A DNA stretch of 64,000 bases from Streptomyces harbinensis (GTDB lineage Bacteria > Actinomycetota > Actinomycetes > Streptomycetales > Streptomycetaceae), in NCBI RefSeq assembly GCF_900116145.1, contig NZ_FPAB01000004.1, forward strand, positions 631,635 through 695,634. The letters are read 5' to 3'. The notes under the pieces are model-generated. The model searched no databases and was not told where the DNA came from. It was given only the letters and a program-made list of their open reading frames with translations. The stretch's first letter is position 1; each line of letters begins with the position of its first letter. Made by a program: the position numbers and the translations under genes. Of this stretch, positions 1-8,123 are shown piece by piece.

Positions 1-1172
1 CGACGCCGTTCGGCAACCCGATCACCAAGGCGAGCGGCGCCACCCTGCACCGGGAGTTGCTGGGCAGCGGCGAGGAGCTGTCCGTCCTGGTCCGGGCGCC
101 GGCGGGCGCCGCGCTGCTGGCACTGCCGGGCCGGGACGAGGAAGCCGTGCTGGAATCCATGATGCTGAGTCCGGACGGTGCCACCGTGGTGGGCGTCACT
201 CCGGACGGCTCCCAGGTGCACGCCGCCACGGTCGAGAGCGACCTGGAGGACGGGCAGTGGGCGGAACGCCCGGGGGCGACCCGGGTCCCGGAAAGCCACG
301 AGATCACCTTCTCCCCGGACAGCACCCTGGTCGCGGACCGGGTGACGGACGACCGCATCGAGATCCGTGACGTGGACACCCTGGAGGTCACCGGCGCGGC
401 GACGGTCGCCGAGCCGGACGGTGACGTGGACTACTGGTTCCTTGACGACCGGACCCTGCTGGTGCGCTCCGGCACGGTGCTGGAGCTGTGGGAGGCGCGG
501 GCCGAGCGGCTCCGTATCCGGGTCGACCTCGCCGATCTGGGCATCACCGGGCGGGAGGACTGGCACTTCGGTGTGTACCGGCACGTCGAGCCTGGCCATG
601 TTGCCGTGGTGGACGGCGGTTCCGTGATCCGGGTGGTGCACCTGTACGAGGGGCGTGAGGTCCCGGAGCTGAACGTGGACACCGGAGGCGATGTGCTGGC
701 GGTGCGGTTCGACACCGAGGGCCGGTATCTGCTGCTGGCGCGGCCCGGTGACGCGGTGTGGGAGCTGTGGCGGCTCGACCCGCCGCGCCGCGAGCTGGGG
801 CCGCTGCCGACGCTGTGCCGGACCTGTACCGGGTACGAGACCCGGTCGTTCGGCTTCCCGGGCGACGGCCGGGTGCTGATCGGCATGGGGGACACGCTGC
901 GGGTGTACGAGCCGGGCAGCCCGTACGCCGTCGAGCGGTATTTCCTGGGCGGGCCCGGCCAGTTCCTGGGCATCTCGCGGGACGGCACGACCGTGCTGTT
1001 CAGCCCCGGCGAAGGGTACGAGGAGTCGCCGGTGTTGGTGATGCGGCTGGACCAACCGGAGGAGTGGGCGGACCGGTTGTGCGAGGTGCTGGGGCACCGC
1101 CGGATCACGGATCCCGAACGGGCGGTGACCACCGCCGAGCTGCTGCCCGAGCCGGTGTGCGAGCCGTCCTGA
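1..1172 (+). CDS. WD40-like beta-propeller protein, C-terminal part (partial)
   Basis: The reading frame is open from the first bases of the window, so the start lies upstream; what remains is about 389 residues. The protein shows degenerate propeller-blade phrases such as LSPDGATVVG, FSPDSTLVADRV and ISRDGTTVLFSP, spaced as in WD40 or PQQ-like blades. The last 40 residues (WADRLCEVLGHRRITDPERA through EPVCEPS) resemble the C-terminal tail seen after WD40 blocks in large actinobacterial NTPase or protease-WD40 proteins. The missing N-terminal part could therefore carry a kinase, protease or STAND NTPase domain, but nothing in the window shows which. The propeller assignment comes from the repeat pattern only. 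Confidence 0.7.
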   Translation, partial: TPFGNPITKASGATLHRELLGSGEELSVLVRAPAGAALLALPGRDEEAVLESMMLSPDGATVVGVTPDGSQVHAATVESDLEDGQWAERPGATRVPESHEITFSPDSTLVADRVTDDRIEIRDVDTLEVTGAATVAEPDGDVDYWFLDDRTLLVRSGTVLELWEARAERLRIRVDLADLGITGREDWHFGVYRHVEPGHVAVVDGGSVIRVVHLYEGREVPELNVDTGGDVLAVRFDTEGRYLLLARPGDAVWELWRLDPPRRELGPLPTLCRTCTGYETRSFGFPGDGRVLIGMGDTLRVYEPGSPYAVERYFLGGPGQFLGISRDGTTVLFSPGEGYEESPVLVMRLDQPEEWADRLCEVLGHRRITDPERAVTTAELLPEPVCEPS

Positions 1173-1196
1173 GCCGCGCCGCCCGGCGAGCGGGCC

Positions 1197-1211
1197 GTCA
1201 CTGTCAGTGAC
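1197..1211. promoter_or_regulatory. Perfect inverted repeat upstream of the SNF2 gene
   Basis: GTCACTG and CAGTGAC are perfect 7-base arms around a single T, directly before the possible ATG at 1214 and 33 bases before the preferred start at 1244. The position suits an operator. No regulator gene is adjacent, so its function is a guess. Confidence 0.35.
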
Positions 1212-1243
1212 CCATGGCAGGATGCGGGTGGGGTGATGCGGTG

Positions 1244-3355
1244 ATGGAGTTGCGGGAGTTGGCGCAGGGTGTGGTGGCCGATCACACGGCGGCCGTCGCC
1301 CGGGTGCGCGAGGCGCTGGTGCCGCTGCGCGACGCGGAGATCGCCGAGCGGCTCGGCGGCATGGGCGTGGAGCGGCTGAAGGAGGTCACCGAGGGGCGGC
1401 TGCGGGTGGCCGCCCTGGAGGACGGCGGGTACCGGACGGTCGGCAGCGTGTGGGCCGCCACCGTCGGGGAGTTGCAGCTGGTGCCCGGGGTGGGGGCGCT
1501 GACGGCCGGGCAGGCGCTGGCGGCGGCGCGGCAGATCGGGCAGGCGGTGGAGCGTACGGTCACCGTCTGGCTGGACGTGGACGAGCCGGACGCGCGCACC
1601 ACGGCCCTGGTCGTCGCGCTGCACCGGCTGCTGGCCGCGGGGCCCGGGCTGCGCAGGACGGTGGCGGCGGCGCGGGAGATCGAGGCGCGGCTGGCGGAGT
1701 TGCTGCCCGCGGCCCGGCCGGCGCGGGGGCGGCTGCGGATGCTGGTCGCCGGGCGGGAGGGGCGGGCCCGGGCCAGGGCGGCGGTCGCCGCTATCGAGGA
1801 GCTGACGGCGGACGCCGAACGGCGGGGGCTGACCGGGGAGTTCCGGCAGGCGTCGGTGGATCTGCTGCGCGACCCGCCCTCGGACGTCGAGGCGTGGGTG
1901 GACTTCGAGCTGCGCTCGGCCGACTACTACAGCCTGCTCGCCGAGCTGGACGCCCGGCCGCCGGACGCGGACGCGGCCCAGGGGTATGTGCCGGCCGAGA
2001 TCGGGGACCGGGTCCGGGCGGAGGTGCTGGACGACAGCCTGCTGAAGGTGTCGCTGCGCGGGTACCAGTCGTTCGGCGCGCGTTTTCTGCTGGCCCAGCG
2101 GCGGGTGCTGCTCGGGGACGAGATGGGGCTGGGCAAGACGGTGCAGGCGATCGCCGCGCTGGCGCATCTGGCGGCCCGGGGCGAGACCCACTTCCTGGTG
2201 GTCTGCCCGGCGAGTGTGCTGATCAACTGGACGCGGGAGATACGGGCGCGCAGCGCGCTGCGGCCCCTCGCGGCGCACGGGCCCGGCCGGGAGGAGGCGT
2301 TCGCGCGCTGGCGGCGGGACGGCGGGGTGGCGGTGACGACCTTCGACGCGCTGCGGGTGGCGGGCAAGGCCGCTGCGACCGCGATGCTGGTGGTGGACGA
2401 GGCGCACTACGTGAAGAACGCCGGCGCGCAGCGCACCCGGGCGGTGGCCCAGTGGGCCGCGGTGGCCGGGCGGGTGGCGTACCTCACCGGCACTCCGCTG
2501 GAGAACCGGGTGGGCGAGTTCCGCGCGCTGGTGCGCCAGTTGCGGCCCGAGGTGCTGCCCCGGGTGGACGGGCGGGAGCTGGTGGCCGGTTCGCAGGCGT
2601 TCCGGCGGGCGGTGGCGCCGGTGTATCTGCGGCGCAACCAGGAGGACGTGCTGAGCGAGCTGCCCGCGGTGGTGCGGGTGGACGAGTGGGAGGAGTTCGG
2701 GCCGCAGGACGCGGCGGCGTACCGGGAGGCGGTCGCCTCCGGGAGTTTCATGGCGATGCGGCGGGCCGCCTACGCCTCGCCGCGGTCCATGAAGGTGCGG
2801 CGCATACGGGAGCTGGTGGCCGAGGCCGCCGAGAGCGGCGCCAAGGTGGTGATCTTCTCCTACTTCCGTTCCGTGCTGGAGACGGTGGGCGAGGCGCTGG
2901 ATTCCGGGCGGGTCACCGGGCTGCTGAGCGGGTCCACGACGGTGAGCGCGCGGCAGCGGCTGGTGGACGCGTTCACGGCGGCGGACGGGCACGCGGTGCT
3001 GCTGAGCCAGATCCAGGCGGGCGGGGTCGGGCTCAATCTCCAGGCCGCCTCGGTGGTGATCCTGTGCGAGCCGCAGATCAAGCCCACGATGGAGCATCAG
3101 GCGGTGGCCCGGGCGCACCGGATGGGGCAGGTGCGGACCGTCCGGGTGCACCGGCTGCTGGTGGCCGACAGTGTGGACCAGCGGATGCTGGAGACGCTGG
3201 CCGGCAAGAGCGCGCTGTTCGACGCCTACGCGCGGCGCAGTGAGGTGGCGCGGGCCACCCCGGACGCGCTGGATGTGTCGGAGGGGGAGCTGGCCCGGCG
3301 CATCGTGGACGAGGAGCGGGCGCGGCTCAGCACAGGTGGCCCGCCGCCAGCGTGA
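1244..3355 (+). CDS. SNF2-family DEAD/DEAH-box helicase
   Basis: A 703-residue Swi2/Snf2-type ATP-dependent DNA translocase. The N-terminal 260 residues include a helix-hairpin-helix-like phrase (LVPGVGALTAGQALAAA) near residue 85, suggesting DNA binding. The motor carries the Walker A DEMGLGKT near residue 292, the DEAH box VVDEAHYVKN near 385, motif III LTGTPLENR, and a C-terminal helicase lobe ending in the arginine-finger motif HRMGQ. The start at 1244 is preferred because GGGTGGGG sits about 10 bases upstream and the product then begins MELRELAQG; an in-frame ATG at 1214 is the alternative. It is shorter than RapA or HepA. Role is probably DNA repair or chromosome remodelling, inferred from the family only. 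Its 3' end overlaps the convergent aztA by 29 bases. Confidence 0.9.
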   Translation: MELRELAQGVVADHTAAVARVREALVPLRDAEIAERLGGMGVERLKEVTEGRLRVAALEDGGYRTVGSVWAATVGELQLVPGVGALTAGQALAAARQIGQAVERTVTVWLDVDEPDARTTALVVALHRLLAAGPGLRRTVAAAREIEARLAELLPAARPARGRLRMLVAGREGRARARAAVAAIEELTADAERRGLTGEFRQASVDLLRDPPSDVEAWVDFELRSADYYSLLAELDARPPDADAAQGYVPAEIGDRVRAEVLDDSLLKVSLRGYQSFGARFLLAQRRVLLGDEMGLGKTVQAIAALAHLAARGETHFLVVCPASVLINWTREIRARSALRPLAAHGPGREEAFARWRRDGGVAVTTFDALRVAGKAAATAMLVVDEAHYVKNAGAQRTRAVAQWAAVAGRVAYLTGTPLENRVGEFRALVRQLRPEVLPRVDGRELVAGSQAFRRAVAPVYLRRNQEDVLSELPAVVRVDEWEEFGPQDAAAYREAVASGSFMAMRRAAYASPRSMKVRRIRELVAEAAESGAKVVIFSYFRSVLETVGEALDSGRVTGLLSGSTTVSARQRLVDAFTAADGHAVLLSQIQAGGVGLNLQAASVVILCEPQIKPTMEHQAVARAHRMGQVRTVRVHRLLVADSVDQRMLETLAGKSALFDAYARRSEVARATPDALDVSEGELARRIVDEERARLSTGGPPPA

Positions 3356-3953
3356 GGGTGTGATCCGCCGCGGCGGCTTCGGCCGGGTGGTGGGTGGCGT
3401 GGACGACGGTGGTGCCGTCCTCGGCCGCGATGCGGGTGAGGGTGTCGGTGATCTGCCGCTGGGCGGCGGCGTCCAGGGCGGCGGTGGGTTCGTCCAGCAG
3501 GAGCAGCGGTGAACGCTGCGCCAGGGCCTGGGCGATGAGGGTGCGCTGCCGCTGACCGCCGGAGAGGCCGCCGAGCTGGCGGTGGGCGAGGTCCGCGATG
3601 CCGAGCCGGGTCAGGCAGTCGTCGACCACGGCGCGGTCGGCGCGGGTCAGCCGGCGCCAGGGGCCGCGCTCGGCCCACCGGCCCATGGTGACGGCCTCGC
3701 GCACGGTGAGCGGCAGGGCGTCGGGGACGGCGCTGCGCTGCACCACGTACGCGGGGCGGCAGGGGCGTCCGTAGCTGATGGTGCCGGTGGTCGGGGTGAG
3801 CGTGCCGGCCAGCAGGTTGAGCAGGGTGGATTTCCCGGACCCGTTGGGGCCGGTCAGCGCGGTGACCGCACCGGCGGGAAGGGTGGCACTGATGCCGTGG
3901 AGGGCGCGGTGGCCCGGGTAATCGGCGGTGACCTCGTGGAGTGTGACCGGCAT
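3327..3953 (-). CDS. aztA: Zinc ABC transporter ATP-binding protein, AztA-like
   Basis: A 208-residue ABC ATPase that would power zinc import with the membrane protein encoded divergently at 4005. It shows Walker A GPNGSGKST, the signature LSGGQRQR, Walker B LLLLDEP and a switch histidine in HATHHP. The short length and neighbours (ZnuB-type permease, zinc-binding lipoprotein, AztD-like proteins) fit the Azt family of zinc importers rather than a manganese system. The ATG at 3953 is 17 bases from a Zur-type operator, and TATAAT reading on this strand at 3992-3987 can act as its -10 element. The 3' end runs 29 bases into the SNF2 gene. Confidence 0.9.
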   Translation of the reverse strand: MPVTLHEVTADYPGHRALHGISATLPAGAVTALTGPNGSGKSTLLNLLAGTLTPTTGTISYGRPCRPAYVVQRSAVPDALPLTVREAVTMGRWAERGPWRRLTRADRAVVDDCLTRLGIADLAHRQLGGLSGGQRQRTLIAQALAQRSPLLLLDEPTAALDAAAQRQITDTLTRIAAEDGTTVVHATHHPAEAAAADHTLTLAAGHLC

Positions 3954-3969
3954 GACAACCCCCAGTAGA

Positions 3970-3990
3970 TGACGATAATCGTTTTCATTA
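3970..3990. promoter_or_regulatory. Zur-type operator between aztA and aztB
   Basis: The 21-mer TGACGATAATCGTTTTCATTA is an imperfect palindrome (6 of 10 arm positions pair) with the AATCGTTTTCA core typical of actinobacterial Zur boxes. It lies between divergent zinc importer genes and overlaps -10-like hexamers of both directions, so bound Zur would block both. The right half is nearly identical to the operator at 30503-30523. Confidence 0.8.
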
Positions 3991-4004
3991 TAGAGTGACC
4001 CATC

Positions 4005-4847
4005 ATGGAATGGTTGCTCGAACCGTTCGCGGTGTCCTTCGTTCAACGGGCGCTGTGGGGCGGGATCCTCGTATCGCTGATCTGCGCGCTGGCCGGCACC
4101 TGGGTGGTGCTGCGCGGCATGGCCTTCCTCGGCGACGCGATGGCGCACGGCATGCTCCCCGGGGTGGCGCTCGCCTCCCTGCTCGGCGGCCCGCTGCTGA
4201 TCGGGGCGGCGGCCAGCGCCGGGGCGATGGCGCTGGGCGTCACCGCGCTGGGGCGCTCGACGCGGATCTCCCGGGACACCGGGATCGGGCTGCTGTTCGT
4301 CGGCATGCTGTCCCTCGGCGTCATCATCGTGTCGCGGTCGCAGTCCTTCGCCGTGGATCTGACCGGGTTCCTGTTCGGCGACGTGCTCGCGGTACGGGAC
4401 GGGGACCTGGTGTTCCTGGCGGTGGCGCTGGCGCTCGCGGCGGCGGTCGCGCTGCTGGGGCACCGTGCCTTCCTGGCCCTGGCCTTCGACCCGCGCAAGG
4501 CGCACACGCTCGGGCTGCGGCCGAAGGTCGCGCACGGCGTGCTGGTCGCGCTGGTGACGCTGGCGATCGTCGCCTCCTTCCATGTGGTCGGCACCCTGCT
4601 GGTGTTCGGCCTGCTGATCGCCCCGCCGGCCGCCGCCGCGCTGTGGGTGCGGCGGGTCCCGCTGATCATGCTGGGCGCCGCCCTGCTGGGCACGGTGTCG
4701 ACGGCGGCGGGCCTGGTCATCTCCTGGCACGGCGGTACGGCCGCCGGCGCCACGATCGCCGCCGTGGCCGTGGGGCTGTTCTTCGCCTCCGCCCTGGCCA
4801 CCCTCGTCACGTCCCAGCTGGAGAAGAAGAGAGTCCATGCGTCTTAG
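4005..4847 (+). CDS. aztB: Zinc ABC transporter permease, AztB-like
   Basis: A 280-residue integral membrane protein of the ZnuB/MntB permease family. Seven to eight hydrophobic segments can be seen, beginning ALWGGILVSLICALAGTWVV, and the family phrase RGMAFLGDAMAHGMLPGVAL follows. It would form the zinc channel together with AztA. The ATG at 4005 lies 15 bases from the Zur-type operator and lacks a strong ribosome-binding site, so the message may be leaderless. Its last 11 bases overlap the start of the first AztD-like gene, indicating one operon of four genes on this strand. Confidence 0.92.
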   Translation: MEWLLEPFAVSFVQRALWGGILVSLICALAGTWVVLRGMAFLGDAMAHGMLPGVALASLLGGPLLIGAAASAGAMALGVTALGRSTRISRDTGIGLLFVGMLSLGVIIVSRSQSFAVDLTGFLFGDVLAVRDGDLVFLAVALALAAAVALLGHRAFLALAFDPRKAHTLGLRPKVAHGVLVALVTLAIVASFHVVGTLLVFGLLIAPPAAAALWVRRVPLIMLGAALLGTVSTAAGLVISWHGGTAAGATIAAVAVGLFFASALATLVTSQLEKKRVHAS

Positions 4848-5898
4848 GAATGTCATGATCGCGGCAACCCTGCCCGCGCTGCTGCTGGCAGCCGGCTGCG
4901 GCACCTCGGACAGTGGTCAGGAAAGCGCACCGGAAGCCACGGAAACCGAGGAAAGCACCCCGCACGGGTACATAGAAGGCGCCGAGGAGGCCGCCGAACC
5001 CCAGTCCCGGCTCGTCCTCGCCGACGCCGGCACCGGCGGCATCCACGTCCTCGACCTGATCACCGAAGAGATCACCGAGGCGGGCGAGTTCGCCGACCCG
5101 CAAGCCCTGCGCGGCGACGGCAGGTACGGCTACCTCACCGGAGCCGACGGCACCGTCCAGGTCGTCGACAGCGGCGCCTGGACCGTCGACCACGGCGACC
5201 ACTCCCACTACTACCGCGCCGCCATCGAACTCGGCGAACAACTCCCGGCCGGCACCGTGCCCTACCGGGAGACCCCGTTCACCGTCGCCGACGGCACCGT
5301 CAGCGGCCCCGGCCTGGAGGAGACCTGCGCCGACCCTTCCCCAAGCTCTTCGAGCAGGGGATACCCCATGGGCACCGCCGTCACCCGGGCCGGCCTGGTG
5401 CTCGGCTGCGCCGACGGCGCCCTCCTCGTCACCGAACAGGAGGACGCCGAGGGCCAGTTCACCGCCGAACGGCTCCCCTACCCGGACGGCACCGAGCCCG
5501 CCGCCCGCGCCGGGGAGTTCCACCACCGCGCCGGCAGCACCACCCTCGCCGCCCTCGCGGCGGACGGCACCGGCTTCTGGCTGCTCGACGTCACCACCGG
5601 CGACTGGCAGTTCACCGCCGACGACACCGTGACCGCCGTCAACGCGGTCGGCAGCGGCGGCGCCGTCCTCACCCTCACCGACACCGGCGAACTCGTCTCC
5701 CGCGACGGCACCGACGGCACGGAGACCGCCCGCGTCCCGCTGACCGGCGACCGCATCGAAGTCGACAGCAGCCGCGCCTACATCAGCGACCCGGAAGGGC
5801 AGCAGGTCGTCGAGATCGACTACGCGGACGGGCTGCGCACCGCCCGCACCTTCGACCTCGGCTTCACTCCCTCCTACATGGTGGAGACGGGCCGATGA
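4837..5898 (+). CDS. aztD: AztD-like zinc metallochaperone, lipoprotein (copy 1)
   Basis: A 353-residue exported protein with a signal peptide ending in the lipobox LLAAGC, an acidic linker, then a predicted beta-propeller. The phrase DHGDHSHYY is a histidine-rich cluster matching the zinc-binding site known for AztD, which hands zinc to the binding protein AztC outside the membrane. Its start overlaps aztB, and aztC starts within its stop codon (ATGA). Near residues 166-179 the sequence CADPSPSSSSRGYPMG replaces the CPGxHGEA phrase present in copy 2 at 6842, and the DNA there forms a hairpin (see 5334-5370), so one metal-site loop may have been disrupted. Assignment rests on motifs and operon context. 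Confidence 0.8.
   Translation: MRLRNVMIAATLPALLLAAGCGTSDSGQESAPEATETEESTPHGYIEGAEEAAEPQSRLVLADAGTGGIHVLDLITEEITEAGEFADPQALRGDGRYGYLTGADGTVQVVDSGAWTVDHGDHSHYYRAAIELGEQLPAGTVPYRETPFTVADGTVSGPGLEETCADPSPSSSSRGYPMGTAVTRAGLVLGCADGALLVTEQEDAEGQFTAERLPYPDGTEPAARAGEFHHRAGSTTLAALAADGTGFWLLDVTTGDWQFTADDTVTAVNAVGSGGAVLTLTDTGELVSRDGTDGTETARVPLTGDRIEVDSSRAYISDPEGQQVVEIDYADGLRTARTFDLGFTPSYMVETGR
5334..5370. repeat. Small palindromic repeat-like insert inside aztD copy 1
   Basis: The segment forms an imperfect hairpin at 5338-5361: TCCCC, AA, GCTC, TTC loop, GAGC, A, GGGGA. This GCTCTTCGAGC core with flanking C and G runs resembles short interspersed repeats scattered in Streptomyces genomes. It keeps the reading frame but encodes a low-complexity PSPSSSSRGYP loop where the paralogue at 6842 has a conserved metal-site-like phrase. 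I see no second copy in the window. Confidence 0.5.
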
Positions 5899-6812
5899 GG
5901 CGGCGCACCGTCATCGGCGCCCTGCTCGGCGCCCTCGCCCTCCCCCTCGCCACCACCGGATGCTCCACGGCGGACGACGACCGTGCCGGCATCGTCGTCA
6001 CCACCAACATCCTCGGCGACATCACCCAGCGGATCGCCGGCGACCAGGCCGAGGTCACCGTCCTCATGGGCGCCGGCACCGACCCGCACTCCTTCGGCAT
6101 CTCGGCCCGCCAGGCCGCCGGCATCGAAAGCGCCGCGCTCCTGGTCTACAACGGCCTCGGCCTGGAGGAAGGCGTCCTGCGGCACGTCGAGGCCGCCGCC
6201 GGATCCGGTACCCCCACCCTGGAGGTCGGCGCGGAGATCGACCCGCTGCCGTACACCTCCGACGCCATGGCCGGCGAACCCGACCCGCACTTCTGGACCG
6301 ACCCGCAGCGCGTGGCCACCGCCACCGAACGCATCGCGGACCGGATCATCGAGGACGTACCCGGCGTCGACGCCGACCGCATCCGCGAGAACAGCGCCGC
6401 CTACCTTGCCGAGGTCGGCGAACTCGACGCCTGGATGACGGACGAGTTCGCCTCCCTGCCCGCCGAACGGCGCGCCCTGGTCACCAACCACCACGTCTTC
6501 GGCTACCTCGCCGACCGGTACGGCTTCACGGTGATCGGCGCCGTCATCCCCAGCGGGACGACCCTCGCCTCGCCCTCCGCGTCCGACCTCGAATCGCTGG
6601 CCGGCGCCATCCGCGAGGCAGGCGTCCCGGCCATCTTCGTCGAGGCCCAGCAACCCGACCGGCTGGCCCAGGTGCTCGCCGAGGAGACCGGACTCCAGGT
6701 GGACGTCGTCCCCCTGTTCTCGGAATCGCTGAGCGCGCCGGGCGAAGGCGCCGAGACCTATCTGGACCTGATGCGTTCCAACACCCGGGCCATCGTGGCC
6801 GGCCTGCGGTGA
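5895..6812 (+). CDS. aztC: Zinc ABC transporter substrate-binding lipoprotein, AztC-like
   Basis: A 305-residue cluster A-I (ZnuA/AztC) metal-binding protein with twin arginines, a hydrophobic stretch and a lipobox ending TTGC near residue 23. The ligands expected for zinc are present as GTDPHSF, PDPHFWTDP and TNHHVFGYL, with a C-terminal acidic ligand region. It lacks a long histidine-rich loop of the ZnuA type, as AztC proteins do, which fits delivery of zinc by AztD-like chaperones. It overlaps the stop of the first AztD-like gene and is followed after 29 bases by the second. Confidence 0.9.
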   Translation: MRRRTVIGALLGALALPLATTGCSTADDDRAGIVVTTNILGDITQRIAGDQAEVTVLMGAGTDPHSFGISARQAAGIESAALLVYNGLGLEEGVLRHVEAAAGSGTPTLEVGAEIDPLPYTSDAMAGEPDPHFWTDPQRVATATERIADRIIEDVPGVDADRIRENSAAYLAEVGELDAWMTDEFASLPAERRALVTNHHVFGYLADRYGFTVIGAVIPSGTTLASPSASDLESLAGAIREAGVPAIFVEAQQPDRLAQVLAEETGLQVDVVPLFSESLSAPGEGAETYLDLMRSNTRAIVAGLR

Positions 6813-6841
6813 CGACAGGAAAGACAAGAGAGAGAAGAGAG

Positions 6842-8029
6842 ATGCGCACCAAGCGAATCACCGGCGGGATATCCCTCCTCGCCGCCTCCGCCCTGGTCCT
6901 GACGGCCTGCGGATCGGACGACACCGACAAGGAGGAGACCCAGCCCAGGGACGAACAGTCCGCACCGGCCCACGAGGTCGCCGAACCGCTGGTCACCACC
7001 TACGACGGCGGGCTCCTCGTCCTCGACGGCACCACCCTTGAGGTCATCGAGGACATCCCGCTGGAGGGCTTCAACCGCCTCAACGCCGCCGGCGACGAGC
7101 GGCACGTCCTGGTCTCCACCTCGGCCGGCTTCCAGGTCCTGGACGCGGTCGGTGCCCAGCTGACGGAGGCCACCTTCGCCGCCGAGAAGCCGGGCCACGT
7201 CGTACGGCACGGGGACCGCACCGTGCTGTTCGCCGACGGCACCGGTGAGGTGACCCTGTTCGACCCGCACGAGCTGGGCGGCTCCGCCCTGCCGGCCACC
7301 GACACCTACCAGGCGGCCGAGGCCCACCACGGCGTGGCCGTCGAGCTGGAGAGCGGCGACCTGCTGGTCACCCTCGGCAACGAGGAGAGCCGGGTCGGCG
7401 CCATGGTCCTGGACGCGGACGGGGAGGAGATCGCCCGCAGCGAGGAGTGCCCCGGCGTGCACGGCGAGGCGGCGGCCAAGGGCGACGTCATCGTCATCGG
7501 CTGCGAGAACGGCGTCCTCGTCTACAAGGACGGCTCCTTCACCAAGGTGGACAGCCCCACCGACTACGGCCGGATCGGCAACCAGGCCGGCTCGGACGAG
7601 TCCACCGTCGTCCTGGGCGACTACAAGCAGGACAAGGACGCCGAGCTGGAGCGCCCCGAGCAGGTCTCCCTCATCGACACCGCGGACGGCTCGCTCACCC
7701 TCGTCGACCTCGGCACCAGCTACACCTTCCGCTCGCTGGCCCGCGGCCCGCACGGCGAGGCGCTGGTGTTCGGCACCGACGGACAGCTCCACGTCATCGA
7801 CCCCGAGGCGGGCGAGGTGACGAACTCCATCCCGGTGACCGACGCCTGGGAGGAGCCGCTGGAGTGGCAGCAGCCGCGCCCCGCGGTCTTCGTCCGCGAC
7901 CACACCGCCTTCATCACCGAGCCGGCGACGAAGGAACTGCACGCCGTGGACATCGAGTCGGGTGAGATCCTCACCTCCGTCACCCTGCCGCAGGTGCCGA
8001 ACGAGCTGAGCGGAGTGCTCGCCCACTGA
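6842..8029 (+). CDS. aztD: AztD-like zinc metallochaperone, lipoprotein (copy 2)
   Basis: A 395-residue exported protein with lipobox LVLTAC, an acidic linker and a predicted seven-bladed propeller. It contains the AztD-type phrases EAHHGVAVE and CPGVHGEA, and a cysteine pair spanning the latter and IGCENG. It is a divergent paralogue of the protein at 4837, and both flank aztC in the same operon. The purine-rich AGAGAGAAGAGAG is its ribosome-binding region. It should bind periplasm-side zinc and pass it to AztC; why two copies are kept is not known. A strong terminator follows directly. Confidence 0.8.
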   Translation: MRTKRITGGISLLAASALVLTACGSDDTDKEETQPRDEQSAPAHEVAEPLVTTYDGGLLVLDGTTLEVIEDIPLEGFNRLNAAGDERHVLVSTSAGFQVLDAVGAQLTEATFAAEKPGHVVRHGDRTVLFADGTGEVTLFDPHELGGSALPATDTYQAAEAHHGVAVELESGDLLVTLGNEESRVGAMVLDADGEEIARSEECPGVHGEAAAKGDVIVIGCENGVLVYKDGSFTKVDSPTDYGRIGNQAGSDESTVVLGDYKQDKDAELERPEQVSLIDTADGSLTLVDLGTSYTFRSLARGPHGEALVFGTDGQLHVIDPEAGEVTNSIPVTDAWEEPLEWQQPRPAVFVRDHTAFITEPATKELHAVDIESGEILTSVTLPQVPNELSGVLAH

Positions 8030-8037
8030 CACGCGCC

Positions 8038-8069
8038 GAAGCGCCCGGGGGTGCGCCCCCGGGCGCTTC
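8038..8069 (+). terminator. Hairpin terminator after the azt operon
   Basis: GAAGCGCCCGGGGG and CCCCCGGGCGCTTC form a perfect 14-base-pair stem with a 4-base loop, nine bases after the stop of the last azt gene. There is no U tract, as is usual in this group. Confidence 0.8.
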
Positions 8070-8123
8070 CCGCGCGCCGCCGAGCGCCCTGGTGGGCCCG
8101 GGTTTCCGTGCTGATCATGAGGT

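Noticed and set aside
431..3151. A 906-codon open frame on the minus strand opposite the WD40-like and SNF2 genes
   Set aside because: It is low complexity (H, P, R, G rich), as expected from the antisense of GC-rich coding DNA, and the plus-strand genes have clear motifs.
3954..8029. A manganese importer instead of a zinc importer
   Set aside because: Two AztD-like chaperones, an AztC-type binding protein and a Zur-like operator all point to zinc; no MntR-type site is seen.
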